A stretch of 64,000 nucleotides of DNA. Origin: Zymoseptoria tritici IPO323. Lineage: Eukaryota > Ascomycota > Dothideomycetes > Mycosphaerellales > Mycosphaerellaceae. The stretch spans positions 1,674,001-1,738,000 of the forward strand of contig NC_018211.1 in NCBI RefSeq assembly GCF_000219625.1, read 5' to 3'. Each line of letters begins with the position of its first letter. Within the stretch, counting starts at the first letter, position 1. The notes below the pieces were generated by a model. It was given only the letters and a program-made list of their open reading frames with translations. It did no database searches and was not told the DNA's origin. A program made the position numbers and the translations under genes. Of this stretch, positions 56,301 to 64,000 are shown piece by piece.

Positions 56301-56491
56301 GCTGCCATCGTATCGGTCAGAGACGTCCTTGTGTCATCACGAGGTTGTGTATCGAGGATTCGGTGGAGAGTCGTATGGTCATGCTGCAGGAGAAGAAGGC
56401 GAACATGATCAACGGCACGATCAATAATGACAAGTCGTCGATGGAGAAGCTTACGCCGGAGGACATGCAGTTCTTATTTCGCGGAACTTGA
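53315..56491 (+). CDS. RAD16: SNF2/RING DNA-repair ATPase Rad16
   Basis: Rad16 with Rad7 (NEF4) acts in global-genome nucleotide excision repair of non-transcribed DNA. Model: join(53315..53351, 53436..56116, 56237..56491), 990 aa. The short first exon was added because the 84 nt intron (GTACGC to GAACAG) gives an in-phase N-terminus [11 protein letters not shown]; the next ATG is at 53513. The acidic Ser-rich N-terminal third is disordered. The helicase core begins at [21 protein letters not shown] (near 407), [13 protein letters not shown]. Between the lobes lie a CKKCPC/CKECKH zinc-like loop and a C3HC4 RING ([21 protein letters not shown], near 737). The second lobe has [11 protein letters not shown] and, across intron 2 (120 nt), [18 protein letters not shown] and HRIGQ. 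Confidence 0.95.
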
Positions 56492-56920
56492 AGAGCGTGT
56501 GAAGAGACGGACAAGAAGTGGGACATTCTGCATGGCGTTTGATGCTTGCATGTGTTATGTCCGAGGCCATCTTATGAGGCGCGCAAAGACAGCAGCGCCG
56601 GAGAAGCATTGATATTACAGAACTGCTCAAGGGCAGGAGAGAAGCGGATGTCTATGCTGCTTGTTAGAGATCATGTCAGATGAGTTTTGCTATTCAAGCG
56701 CATTCAAGAAGCAAATGCTTATTGCTCCAGTAACAATGGTTCTTAGGTCTTCTGACAGCATAACATCCGCCCTTCAGGGATCTCACCCACACCACACCCG
56801 TCTAACAGGCGTGCTGAGGATGCCGGCGACAGCGAAGATGATATTCGCCGCGACGACCCACCGCTCCGCTCTCATTGATGTATCTACAAATCAAGCTAAT
56901 ACACTGCTCTCTGCTTGCAG
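56492..56920. other. intergenic region downstream of RAD16
   Basis: This 429 bp holds the RAD16 3' UTR. Intron-like 3' signals (TCTAACAG near 56808 and CTTGCAG at 56914-56920) suggest that upstream exons of the next locus may lie here, but I could not connect them in frame. Confidence 0.4.
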
Positions 56921-56943
56921 AGTCTGGCGCGGATCGGAAGAGA

Positions 56944-56974
56944 GGAGGTCGCCCGATAAGGGAGGTCGCCCGAT
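56944..56974. repeat. 14-bp tandem duplication at 17-bp spacing
   Basis: GGAGGTCGCCCGAT occurs at 56944-56957 and again at 56961-56974, separated by AAG. Because 17 is not a multiple of three, the duplication shifts the reading frame between VWRGSEERRSPD and DEPNGDCGNESDSG, which would otherwise be continuous. Confidence 0.85.
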
Positions 56975-57001
56975 GAGCCGAACGGCGACTGTGGCAATGA
57001 A

Positions 57002-57097
57002 AGCGACTCTGGACCTGAGAGCGACTCTGGACCTGAGAGCGACTCTGGACCTGAGAGCGACTCTGGACCTGAGAGCGACTCTGGACCTGAGAGCGAC
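57002..57097 (+). repeat. 18-bp coding minisatellite, 5 copies
   Basis: AGCGACTCTGGACCTGAG is repeated five times head-to-tail with no sequence differences, plus a partial sixth copy. In the acidic frame it encodes SDSGPE. The identity of the copies at synonymous sites points to recent expansion. Confidence 0.9.
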
Positions 57098-58482
57098 GCC
57101 AACTTGGAGACCACGGCCGAGGAATACATCACTGCTCAAGACCGTTTTGGCGACGACACTAAGTTAGCATGCGGAACAAGGTCAGGAGCTGGTGGCCAAC
57201 CTGTGATACGTCGACTCCCAGCTGATTGTTTTCAAAGGCACACAAGACAGCGGCGATGACAGCATTTCTGACGAAGACAAGAACATTCGCGATAACCGCA
57301 TTGTGGAGTCTCTGTTGGTCGTCGCCGAGGCCGCTTGCTCGTCTGCCAGTAAGAAGACAACGGCATGGGCTTTCCAGTTGAAGTCCTACGTCCATCAGAG
57401 AATATACCATCGCTGCGATGCCGCACGAAGCTAGGAGCGAAGCCGCATATTGACAGTCCGAACGTGCCCTACACCTCAGAAAGGCTGATGGTGTTCTATG
57501 ACAAGAAGACGGCGAATGGGAACTCGAATGACAAGCAAATAGGTATGCTGCGTCTTCAACCTCACGTGGGCGCTGTACGAGGCTTTACGCAAGGGCATAT
57601 GAGATGAGCTTCGCAAGCCTACCAGACACGAGGCGTTAAAGGAGATCAAGGTCAATGACGTTATTTGGGCGAAACAGCGAGACTTCTTGCAGAGGTGGAT
57701 GCTAGGGCTCGGCGGGAAAGAGAATGATGATGTTGTGGTGAACTTAGTGGTCACGGCAATAACGGAAAAGGTGGAGTACAAGAAGCTCTTCTTTCCTGAG
57801 GAGGGCAAGATGATGGATCAGAAGATGGAGAACCGCTGGATGGAAAATCAGAAAATGAAGGAGTTCACTGGAGAAGACGAACCTAAGTTCGTTCCTTGTC
57901 TTACCTGGCCATTGCGATATGAGATACTCCGAGACTTGGTGAAGAAAATGGCTCGGAGGATCAGGACCGATCCGAAGCTGCAGCTGGATGCGGAAGAGGT
58001 GGTGCCGGAGACGCCAAAGGAAGAGCCACAGAAGAAGAAACGCAGAGTCGGCCAGACCCCCGGCGGCGGCTCGAACAAGAAGCCTAGCCATCTCGCTGGC
58101 TACAACACTCGACAAACCACTATTAATGATGCAGACGGAGCGCAGAAGCCGCAGCTGGTGTATATTCGGAGTCTTTTTGATGATGAAGGCAATGCAGCGA
58201 TCATGGCAGGTGAAGATCCAGACTTCAAGGCCGTCGTGTGGGAGAATCTCGTGGCGAAGACACAAGGACGGGGATTTCATGCTGGGTGAAGAGGGAGAAG
58301 ACGGCATACCAAATGGCTACCAAGATTTCCGGTTGGGATTCGAGGGAGATGACGAAGAGAACTTCATGGTGAGAAGCAGCGAGCAGCTCGGAGTGATGCT
58401 GTCGATCTGCGACAAGAAGAAGGTGGCGCCAGCGCTTACGATCCATATTGGAAGGCTTAAGAAGACGCACAGGAGGAGGTGA

Positions 58483-59171
58483 GGGACAATGCGCGGCCGG
58501 CAGCCTAGATGACTTGCGACAGATGACTTGCGACGGAATAGCAAGCGTGTGTGGTGGTTGGTGGTTGTTCTTTTTGAAGCAGAAGGAGTGCTGGCGACAG
58601 AGCACTGCGGTGCAAACTACTGCCCAAGGAGTGTTTTGTTCTGGTGAGCAAAGGAAATAACGGTTTCATGCCTTACTGCCGTCTGTGGTGGTCGATGATT
58701 GCTGTTTTTGCAGCAAAACGAAAGGTGAGGACTGATGGAGGGAGCAGCTTTTCGCCACATACACCTCAACCACACGAACACACCGACAACGACAACATCC
58801 AACCAGATATCGAGAGTCGCGCCGATCACTCACACACTCGGATTCAAAGTAAGAAGTCGCGTTCTCAACTTGCAGCTCACTCTTACCCACGCTTACCGCA
58901 TCAACAGCGAGCGCGCCTACCTCGAAGATGGACGATGGAGCCTGCCTTGGGGATGGACGCATCCACGATGCACCCATCCACCCACCAGCACCTCCACCTC
59001 CACCTCCACCGCTCACGCTATCGACCGCCGACGGCAACCGATCACTCCATCACTGCACCATCCTGACTTTGCTGCTGACCGACCGACTCGCCAACCGACT
59101 CAAACATCAAGTCACAAGCCATCTCACCCGACGTCACGCTCCACCGGTTACAATACCACGACCACCACACG
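58483..59171. other. intergenic region between the two accessory loci
   Basis: About 690 bp with overlapping weak frames (58644-59066, 58735-59235) and no recognisable domains. It includes a CACC-rich segment near 58970-59020 and presumably the promoter of the next locus. Confidence 0.45.
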
Positions 59172-60708
59172 ATGGGCGGGTTTACGAAGTCCAATCCCCC
59201 TCCGGACCAACGTGCTGCAGATCAGCGCCCCCTGACCTTCAGCAGCGCCCCGAAGACGTTCAATGCGGCCACCTTCATCGAGTTCGTAGGCACACCAGTC
59301 CCTCAGCATGTCATCACTCGACTGCAGAAAGAGCACAAACAGAATATATAAGCGGCCGTGAATGCATACTTCGATCGTGCGGGCTCATCAACACAGCGAG
59401 CCATCCTTCTCAGAGACGACGAGGTCGAAGCTGCATTTACTCCTGTCGGCAAGAAAGGCAAGCCAGTCAAAGAAGCGAGCGCTCGGAGAGAAGAGAAAGA
59501 GCGACCGTCTCCTCAACGTCCGACATTCAGACGTCTCTCACACACTCGACCAAAGCAGCGTGCTGAGGAAGTTGACGACAACGCAGCCTCTCCTCAACGT
59601 CCGACATTCAGACGTCTCTCGCACACTCGACCAAAGCAGCGTGCTGAGGAAGTTGACGACAACGCAGCCTCTCCTCAACGTCCGACATTCAGACGTCTCT
59701 CGCACACTCGAGCAAAGCAGCGTGCTGAGGAAGTTGACGACAACGCAGCCTCTCCTCAACGTCCGACATTCAGACGTCTCTCGCACACTCGAGCAAAGCA
59801 GCGTGCTGAGGAAGTTGACGGCAAGCGGAAGGCTTCCTCTCCACCGAAGTCTGCTCATGTTCCACCAGGCGCAGCGTCCTTCTCCTATACCACGCAGTCA
59901 AGCAACCCTGCCGGGTCGTCACAGCACCAGCACTCCGGCCGACGTGAAGCTGCCGCAAAGCGCCCTCGGATTGACGACCAACAGCCAGCTGCATCCTCTA
60001 CGACACCAGCCGACAAGACCGTGTTTGACAGTGAAGACTTCATTGCTACCGTGCCGATGTTTATCGTGGAGATCTTACAACGAAGCTATGGCCTCGACAT
60101 TGAGCACGCGGTGCATGCATACTTCCACGTGGAGGGTTGGAGGAATTGGAGAAACGCGCCAAAGCTAGCATCAACTGCTCGGAAGCTGACAACACCTGCT
60201 CCACTGGCGACGACCGCTCCTCCCCCTACGGACACACACAGCGAATCGGCCGACACGGCGATCCCGTCAGCCTCTTAGCAAGAAGACGAGGATAGCGTGC
60301 CGACCTCATTCGACCCTGCCGATCTCGACACTTACCACCTGGAAGAGTCATCGAGGACGAAGACGCGTCCGACGACAGTGATGTCGACTCCGACTCCGAC
60401 TCCGAGAGCGACTCCGACGATTCCGAGAGTGACTCTGGCGATTCTAAGAGTGACTCCGGCGATTCTGAGAGCGGTTCAGGTCCGGAACTTGAGAGCGAGG
60501 AAGAGGGCTTCGGCGGTGCGGCCGATGACATCGAGGAGGAGGAGGTGGAAGAGGGTGAGCGACTGACAGCCAGACTGTGCCAAAGTGACTCTTAACTGAC
60601 ATTGTTCATAGACACACAAGAGGATGACGACTTCATGAAGGGTCTGTTAGTGGTGTCCGCAGCGGTTTGCTCTTGCCACAGTGCGAAGAGTACCTTATGG
60701 CATGGGCT
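59172..60708 (+). pseudogene. UBA-like repeat protein locus with in-frame stop (related to the 57 kb locus)
   Basis: An ATG at 59172 (MGGFTKSNPPPDQ) opens a frame containing FNAATFIEFVGTPVPQHVITRLQKEH and then AAVNAYFDRAG, which together look like one UBA-type three-helix motif; an in-frame TAA at 59349-59351 interrupts it. The same frame then runs to 60278 through four 27-residue repeats, a possible NLS (KRPRIDD) and a second UBA-like stretch, FIVEILQRSYGLDIEHAVHAYFHVEGW. An in-phase GT-AG intron (60266-60345) would join it to a highly acidic Asp/Ser tract, and a second intron (about 60554-60610, TTAACTGAC branch, CATAG) to TQEDDDFMKGLLVVSAAVCSCHSAKS, which resembles the 57 kb locus. The tail then hits a stop. 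No intron I could find removes the TAA. It could still be expressed as shorter products. Confidence 0.45.
59508..59825 (+). repeat. 81-bp coding tandem repeat, four copies
   Basis: Copies start at 59508, 59589, 59670 and 59751 (the last slightly shortened) and encode 27-residue units beginning SPQRPTFRRLSHTR and ending AEEVDDNAA. Differences are limited to a few bases (for example Pro/Ala in TRPKQ versus TRAKQ), so the array is young. The opposite strand is also open across it, an artefact of the repeat. Confidence 0.95.
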
Positions 60709-61009
60709 CCTCAGCTGAACCCCTCGGTCCACTGGGCTCTCGCACTAGCTGCATACATTCCTCCGAAAGTGAAATCAGCAGTCAGCGGTACGAATGCTGA
60801 GATTACTGAATACTTCCCTTCAAGTTCTGTATCACGAGCTGGCACGCTCGTAGACACCTCACTCGTGACTCTTAGACTCCTTACTCAAGTTTTCTCCGCT
60901 TCCGCCACAACACCTCTTCCACCACTCCCCTCCATTTCACGAACTTAACCACCTCCAATTCTGGCGAACGGCACCGCTTTCACCGAAATCTTCGAAGCTT
61001 TAAGATACA
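60709..61009. other. short intergenic segment with remnant similarity
   Basis: In a shifted frame 60695-60735 reads MAWAPQLNPSVHW, resembling TAWAFQLKSYVHQ of the 57 kb locus, which suggests a further frame-disrupted remnant. The remainder should be the promoter of the next F-box-like gene. Confidence 0.4.
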
Positions 61010-61609
61010 ATGGAGAGCGAAGACTGCCACTTCGGCAAGCTATCACCGGAACTTCGCAACGAGGTGTACTCTTACCTACTGCCAAAGGACTGCACTTTGC
61101 CAAACGTCCCTCGTGATCCTCGCGACTGGACCAGACAGGGCGAAGACATTCAACCTCCCCTTGCGCGGGTGTGCCGACAAATTCGCTCCGAGACTATTGG
61201 AATACTCTACGGAAGTAACCAAATCGTTTTGTGCCTAACGCCTCCCAGCGGCAAGGGACGCTACTTTCCCTGGCTTCTTGAGACGGCCGTAACGCAGGCG
61301 GAGGACTGGCTCAGAAGAAATCCGATCAGGCAGATGAGGCTTAGGGTACCAATCGTCGTTGACGCACACATTCTGATTGACCAGGTCCGACGCACGACGG
61401 TTTTGGCGTACCAATGTCGGTGGCGTAGCTTGGCGAATGTGCTGCGGGAGACTGAATACTCCGAGGGAAATTGCTTGGTCGAAGTACATCTTCACGTGCA
61501 GGCTGGTTCTTCTGCCGGCGAGAATCTGGGCGAGAGATTGCGGGAGCAAGAAGATCTTGTTGAACAGACGCTTCGAGAGATGGGATTGATGTGCGAAGTG
61601 CATATCTGA
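61010..61609 (+). CDS. F-box-like/2EXR-type small protein (paralogue 2 of 3)
   Basis: A single exon of 199 aa. It starts MESEDCHFGKLSPELRNEVYSYLLP, and the second landmark is QPPLARVCRQIRSETIGILYGSNQIVLCL (about residues 47-75). The C-terminus TLREMGLMCEV matches the ends of the other two copies. It is closest to the gene 500 bp downstream (same strand), with which it shares the N-terminal CHFGKLSPELRNEVYSYLLP without a substitution, indicating tandem duplication. The middle (residues 80-180), where target specificity would lie if these act as substrate receptors, is much more divergent. Confidence 0.85.
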   Translation: MESEDCHFGKLSPELRNEVYSYLLPKDCTLPNVPRDPRDWTRQGEDIQPPLARVCRQIRSETIGILYGSNQIVLCLTPPSGKGRYFPWLLETAVTQAEDWLRRNPIRQMRLRVPIVVDAHILIDQVRRTTVLAYQCRWRSLANVLRETEYSEGNCLVEVHLHVQAGSSAGENLGERLREQEDLVEQTLREMGLMCEVHI

Positions 61610-62117
61610 GCACCTTCAACACGATGGTAGAATTTGTGGTGTTGCGGCGACAACAGCGCTCTGGCCACCCTGGAGAATCGAGCCTTGTTTGCACATGCGA
61701 CCTCTGGCTTTTGATTGAGCCCGAGTCACAGCTCGGAAGAGCTCAGGAGCTCGCGCAGTATCACAAGCAAGCGCACTAGCGCTCACTTGCTCACGCCCTT
61801 CTTTTCTTGAAAAGCGCATGCTTCATCTCTTCCACGAACACCTCTTCCATCGCCGAACATCAACCCCGACTGCGCAATCAACAATCACATCGAACCACAT
61901 CCACCACCTCAACGACGCATCTCTTCCACTACCACAACGACAAGCATCTGGTCACCGCAGCCACATCCGAAGGCAGCAATTTCCTGGACCAGCCATTCCA
62001 CGCACCAACTTCAAGATTCTGCCGCCTCGCCACGCATTCACTTCACCGCCTCACTTCACTTCACCTAACGCCTTCCGAGCACTTCGAATCACAGTCAACG
62101 CTCTCAAAACCCTCGCC
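61610..62117. other. spacer between tandem F-box-like genes
   Basis: This 508 bp contains the 3' UTR of the first gene and the promoter and leader of the second. An open frame continues upstream of 62118 (ATG at 61818, which would add 100 residues of His/Thr/Pro-rich sequence), but the family start fits 62118. Confidence 0.5.
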
Positions 62118-62726
62118 ATGGAGAACGCAAATTGTCACTTCGGCAAGCTCTCGCCCGAGCTCCGCAATGAGGTGTACTCCTACCTACTGCCAGAGAATCA
62201 AACTATCCAGCTCATTCCCGAGATACAGCCTCCCGGAAATAGGGAAAAGGATTTCAAAGAAGTTCAGCCTCCAATCACACGGGCATGCAGCCAAATCCGC
62301 GGCGAAACGAAGCCGATGCTTTACGGCAACAACGAATTCATCATACCCCTGGGCGACCACGTGTCTGTCGTCAACGAATACGAAACGATCCGCAACTCTG
62401 TCCTGCGGGCGGCAGCTTGGCTAAGACGCAACCCGGCTAACGAATCGCCACTGAAGGGACAGTTGGTATTTGCTGTCCATATTTTGGTCGAGGATTGGAC
62501 AGATGGCATGATATACGTAGATCGAGCTTGGGGCGAGTTGGTGCGAGCGCTGCAGAGGAGAGGCTATTCCGAGAAGAGCTGTGTGGTCAAAGCAACTCTT
62601 CGGTGGTATTGGGACAAATACACAGAGGACAAGAGCCAAGCTCGGCAGGAGAAAAAGCTCGAAGATGCAAGTGTGGTTGAGGCGATGTTCCAGGAGATGG
62701 GAATGAGATGCGAAGCGACGGAATGA
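62118..62726 (+). CDS. F-box-like/2EXR-type small protein (paralogue 3 of 3)
   Basis: A single exon of 202 aa with MENANCHFGKLSPELRNEVYSYLLPE, then QPPITRACSQIRGETKPMLYGNNEFIIPL (about residues 54-82), and a C-terminus FQEMGMRCEATE. The start at 62118 aligns with both paralogues; the in-frame ATG at 61818 is less likely. Tandem neighbour of the gene at 61010. The function is unknown; an SCF-type adaptor role is only suggested by the F-box-like helix. Confidence 0.85.
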   Translation: MENANCHFGKLSPELRNEVYSYLLPENQTIQLIPEIQPPGNREKDFKEVQPPITRACSQIRGETKPMLYGNNEFIIPLGDHVSVVNEYETIRNSVLRAAAWLRRNPANESPLKGQLVFAVHILVEDWTDGMIYVDRAWGELVRALQRRGYSEKSCVVKATLRWYWDKYTEDKSQARQEKKLEDASVVEAMFQEMGMRCEATE

Positions 62727-63454
62727 CTGAGTGATGGTCAGTCTTTATCCATACGCTGACGGCGAGCCCGGGTCCGTTCGGGGTTGGTGAATGCTTCGGC
62801 AGTAAAAGCATTTCCACATTTGTTTCCAGTGGCGGGCGGGCACTCCGCAAACATCAGCAGCTTTGCGATTCTGTCTGATGCGCATGCTCCAGCTTCTCAC
62901 GCTCATTTCGCAGCAATGCTTCAGCATTTCTCGGTACATCTGCGAGATTGTGGTCGTTGCTGCAGACCAGATATTATCCTGGATGCTATGCCACCATGTC
63001 TTTTTTTGCCGTACTTCTCGTTCGCGGCTGCGCTTTGACTGACAGTGCTGCAATCAATGGTAGTCAGTGAGTGGGATCGATCTTTCGTTACGACCTCTCT
63101 TTCAGAAACTCATCTCCCATGCTGGAATCTTTCCAGCCGTTTCCCATTTTATGAGACATGACTGGTGTGCTTCCAAATCCACATTCCACACTCCAACCCC
63201 CGAAATTTCTCAGGAATGTTCCTCATGCACGCACTTTCCCGCCAGCACCTCGCCTCCAGCGTGTCCATCTCGTGCTTCTCAACGCGACAAGATGGCTGGT
63301 CGTGGAATCGCCGTCCACCCTTTCCCTCCCTCCTCCATGTGACGCCGTGAAGAGTATGCATGAAGAGACGGCTGCCAGCATCCGCATCCGTCTGCATCGT
63401 TTTACGCCGCACGACTTCGCACCGGTATTCTTGTTCTCATCGACACTCGAGTAG
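62727..63454. other. intergenic region
   Basis: There are 728 bp between the F-box-like gene and the membrane-protein gene. No gene or RNA was recognised. Confidence 0.5.
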
Positions 63455-64000
63455 ATGGCTATCAACCACTTTGCCGAGAAAGATGGCTTTGCGTATCGGT
63501 CGTTGCGGTCCAGAATCGGGCGGGTGGGGATCGTACTGTGCCAGCAAGTCCTGATGTGGAGTGCGTTGTACATCGCCGCGAGTGCGGTATACGCCCTGGC
63601 GGTGGGTGCGGTGACGACCATGGAGATTCCATCGACGGTGATGTTGCTGGTAGCTGTGAGACTGCGCTTTCCATGTCACAAACCGAACTCACGCTGACAT
63701 ACTTTCTTTGCCAGAGTGTGCTCTCCCTCTACTACATCGCCCTTCAGAACACCACCGCACATCTCCAGCGACGAGCAAGACACCAAGTACAAAGCCAACG
63801 AGTCGACAACTTCCGCAAGATGGCGGCGTTTACACTCCGGGTGTTGATGTCGCTGTGGCTGGTCACTTGTCTGGTCAGTGTGACTTGGACGGGTGCGAGA
63901 CATCCGCTGTGCGAGATGGGGAGGTCGCAGGGAGGACTATACCCACTCTCACCTCTGGACAGAGGCAATCCTTGCATCGTCAATAGAGTGGCGATACTGG
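63455..64000 (+). CDS. multi-span membrane protein, unknown (3' truncated by window edge)
   Basis: Partial model: join(63455..63655, 63715..>64000). The 59 nt intron (GTGAGA to TTTGCCAG) is in phase 0, and the frame is still open at the window end. Visible residues show a hydrophobic segment at about 24-52 (VLCQQVLMWSALYIAASAVYALAVGA), a second spanning the splice junction (STVMLLVASVLSLYYIAL), a basic polar loop (RRARHQVQSQRVDNFRK) and a third span (FTLRVLMSLWLVTCLVSVTW). Three evenly spaced helices with a short cytosolic-like loop resemble small fungal four-span (MARVEL-like) proteins, but no motif proves it. I do not assign a family. Confidence 0.7.

Larger units (their letters stand above)
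56921..58482 (+). pseudogene. decayed multi-exon gene with acidic ESDSGP repeats (unknown family)
   Basis: Best reconstruction of exon order: 56921-57180, 57251-57348, 57480-57542, 57604 to about 58270, then a shifted frame to 58482. The three introns have GT-AG ends and keep phase, so this was once a real gene. It is broken twice. A tandem duplication of period 17 (56944-56957 and 56961-56974) throws the first exon out of frame and creates a TAA. At the GGGG run 58270-58273 the long frame (KEIKVNDVIWAKQRDFLQRW to ENLVAKTQ) ends shortly after, while the next frame continues as DFMLGEEGEDGIPNGYQDF to the stop at 58482. Visible parts: a Ser/Asp/Gly-Pro acidic repeat, LLVVAEAACSSASKK, a long charged helical region, and a nuclear-localisation-like KKKRR. 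No family was recognised. A single-base assembly error at the G run is an alternative for the second break. Confidence 0.5.

Noticed and set aside
57365..57607. 80-codon frame at 57.4 kb as a separate gene
   Set aside because: Its useful part (from 57480) splices in phase into the 57604 exon; the rest is intronic or a frame shadow.
59538..59858. Opposite-strand open frame with LSTLLCSSVRETSECRTL repeats
   Set aside because: It is the antisense of the 81-bp coding repeat; any frame open in one unit stays open in all units. The plus-strand frame has flanking domain-like sequence and introns.
61818..62117. 100-residue N-terminal extension of the third F-box-like protein
   Set aside because: Its composition is His/Thr/Pro-rich leader-like, and the paralogues align from the ATG at 62118.
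1..64000. CRISPR array, prokaryotic operons, phage or viral genes
   Set aside because: The DNA is intron-bearing fungal nuclear sequence; the repeats seen are coding minisatellites without spacers.

Overview
The window is nuclear DNA of a filamentous ascomycete (Pezizomycotina). The evidence is dense intron-bearing genes with short GT-AG introns (mostly 40-130 nt), two Zn2Cys6 regulators with the fungal-specific middle domain, a fungal-type glucosylceramide synthase, Lcl2, a Cut12-like spindle pole protein, and a small family of F-box-like 'GKLSPELRNEVY' proteins. A dothideomycete, perhaps Mycosphaerellales-like, is my inference from overall style and cannot be proved from this window. All gene models are read by eye: introns were placed by splice consensus plus reading-frame continuity.

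Layout. 0-9.3 kb: the 3' part of a GCN2-type eIF2alpha kinase (runs off the left edge), the 25-codon ribosomal protein eL41 gene, an FHA plus CAMK-type kinase (Mek1/Rad53 family), aspartokinase, and a membrane-anchored Ca-dependent PI-PLC-like protein. 9.3-15.6 kb: a compact tryptophan/kynurenine block with a Zn2Cys6 regulator, indoleamine 2,3-dioxygenase and kynureninase. The two enzymes are divergent around a 545 bp promoter that carries a 10-bp-arm palindrome and repeated TCCGAC/GTCGGA elements; the same element recurs upstream of the regulator. 16-27.4 kb: housekeeping genes (Mpp6-like zinc-knuckle protein, a Ser/Arg-rich unknown, F-box-like protein, NOP10, LCL2, Cut12-like, glucosylceramide synthase, Gtr1 GTPase). 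27.4-44.7 kb: a gene-poor stretch holding only a large Zn2Cys6 regulator (30.4-33.3 kb) and a small FUN14 gene (41.3-41.8 kb). 44.7-56.5 kb: THO2 and RAD16, divergently arranged. 56.5-61 kb: a repeat-rich accessory segment with two related loci that look decayed. 61-64 kb: two tandem F-box-like paralogues and the start of a multi-span membrane protein that runs off the right edge.

How the genes fit together. IDO opens the tryptophan ring to N-formylkynurenine, and kynureninase cleaves kynurenine to anthranilate or 3-hydroxykynurenine to 3-hydroxyanthranilate. The shared promoter, and the same candidate site upstream of the adjacent regulator, make a small regulon plausible. Most other neighbours are unrelated housekeeping genes. 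The most unusual parts are the kynurenine block with its promoter elements and the 57-61 kb segment. In that segment a 17-bp-period duplication, a second frame change, an in-frame stop inside a UBA-like motif, and nearly identical 81-bp and 18-bp coding repeats all point to young, unstable, partly pseudogenised genes.
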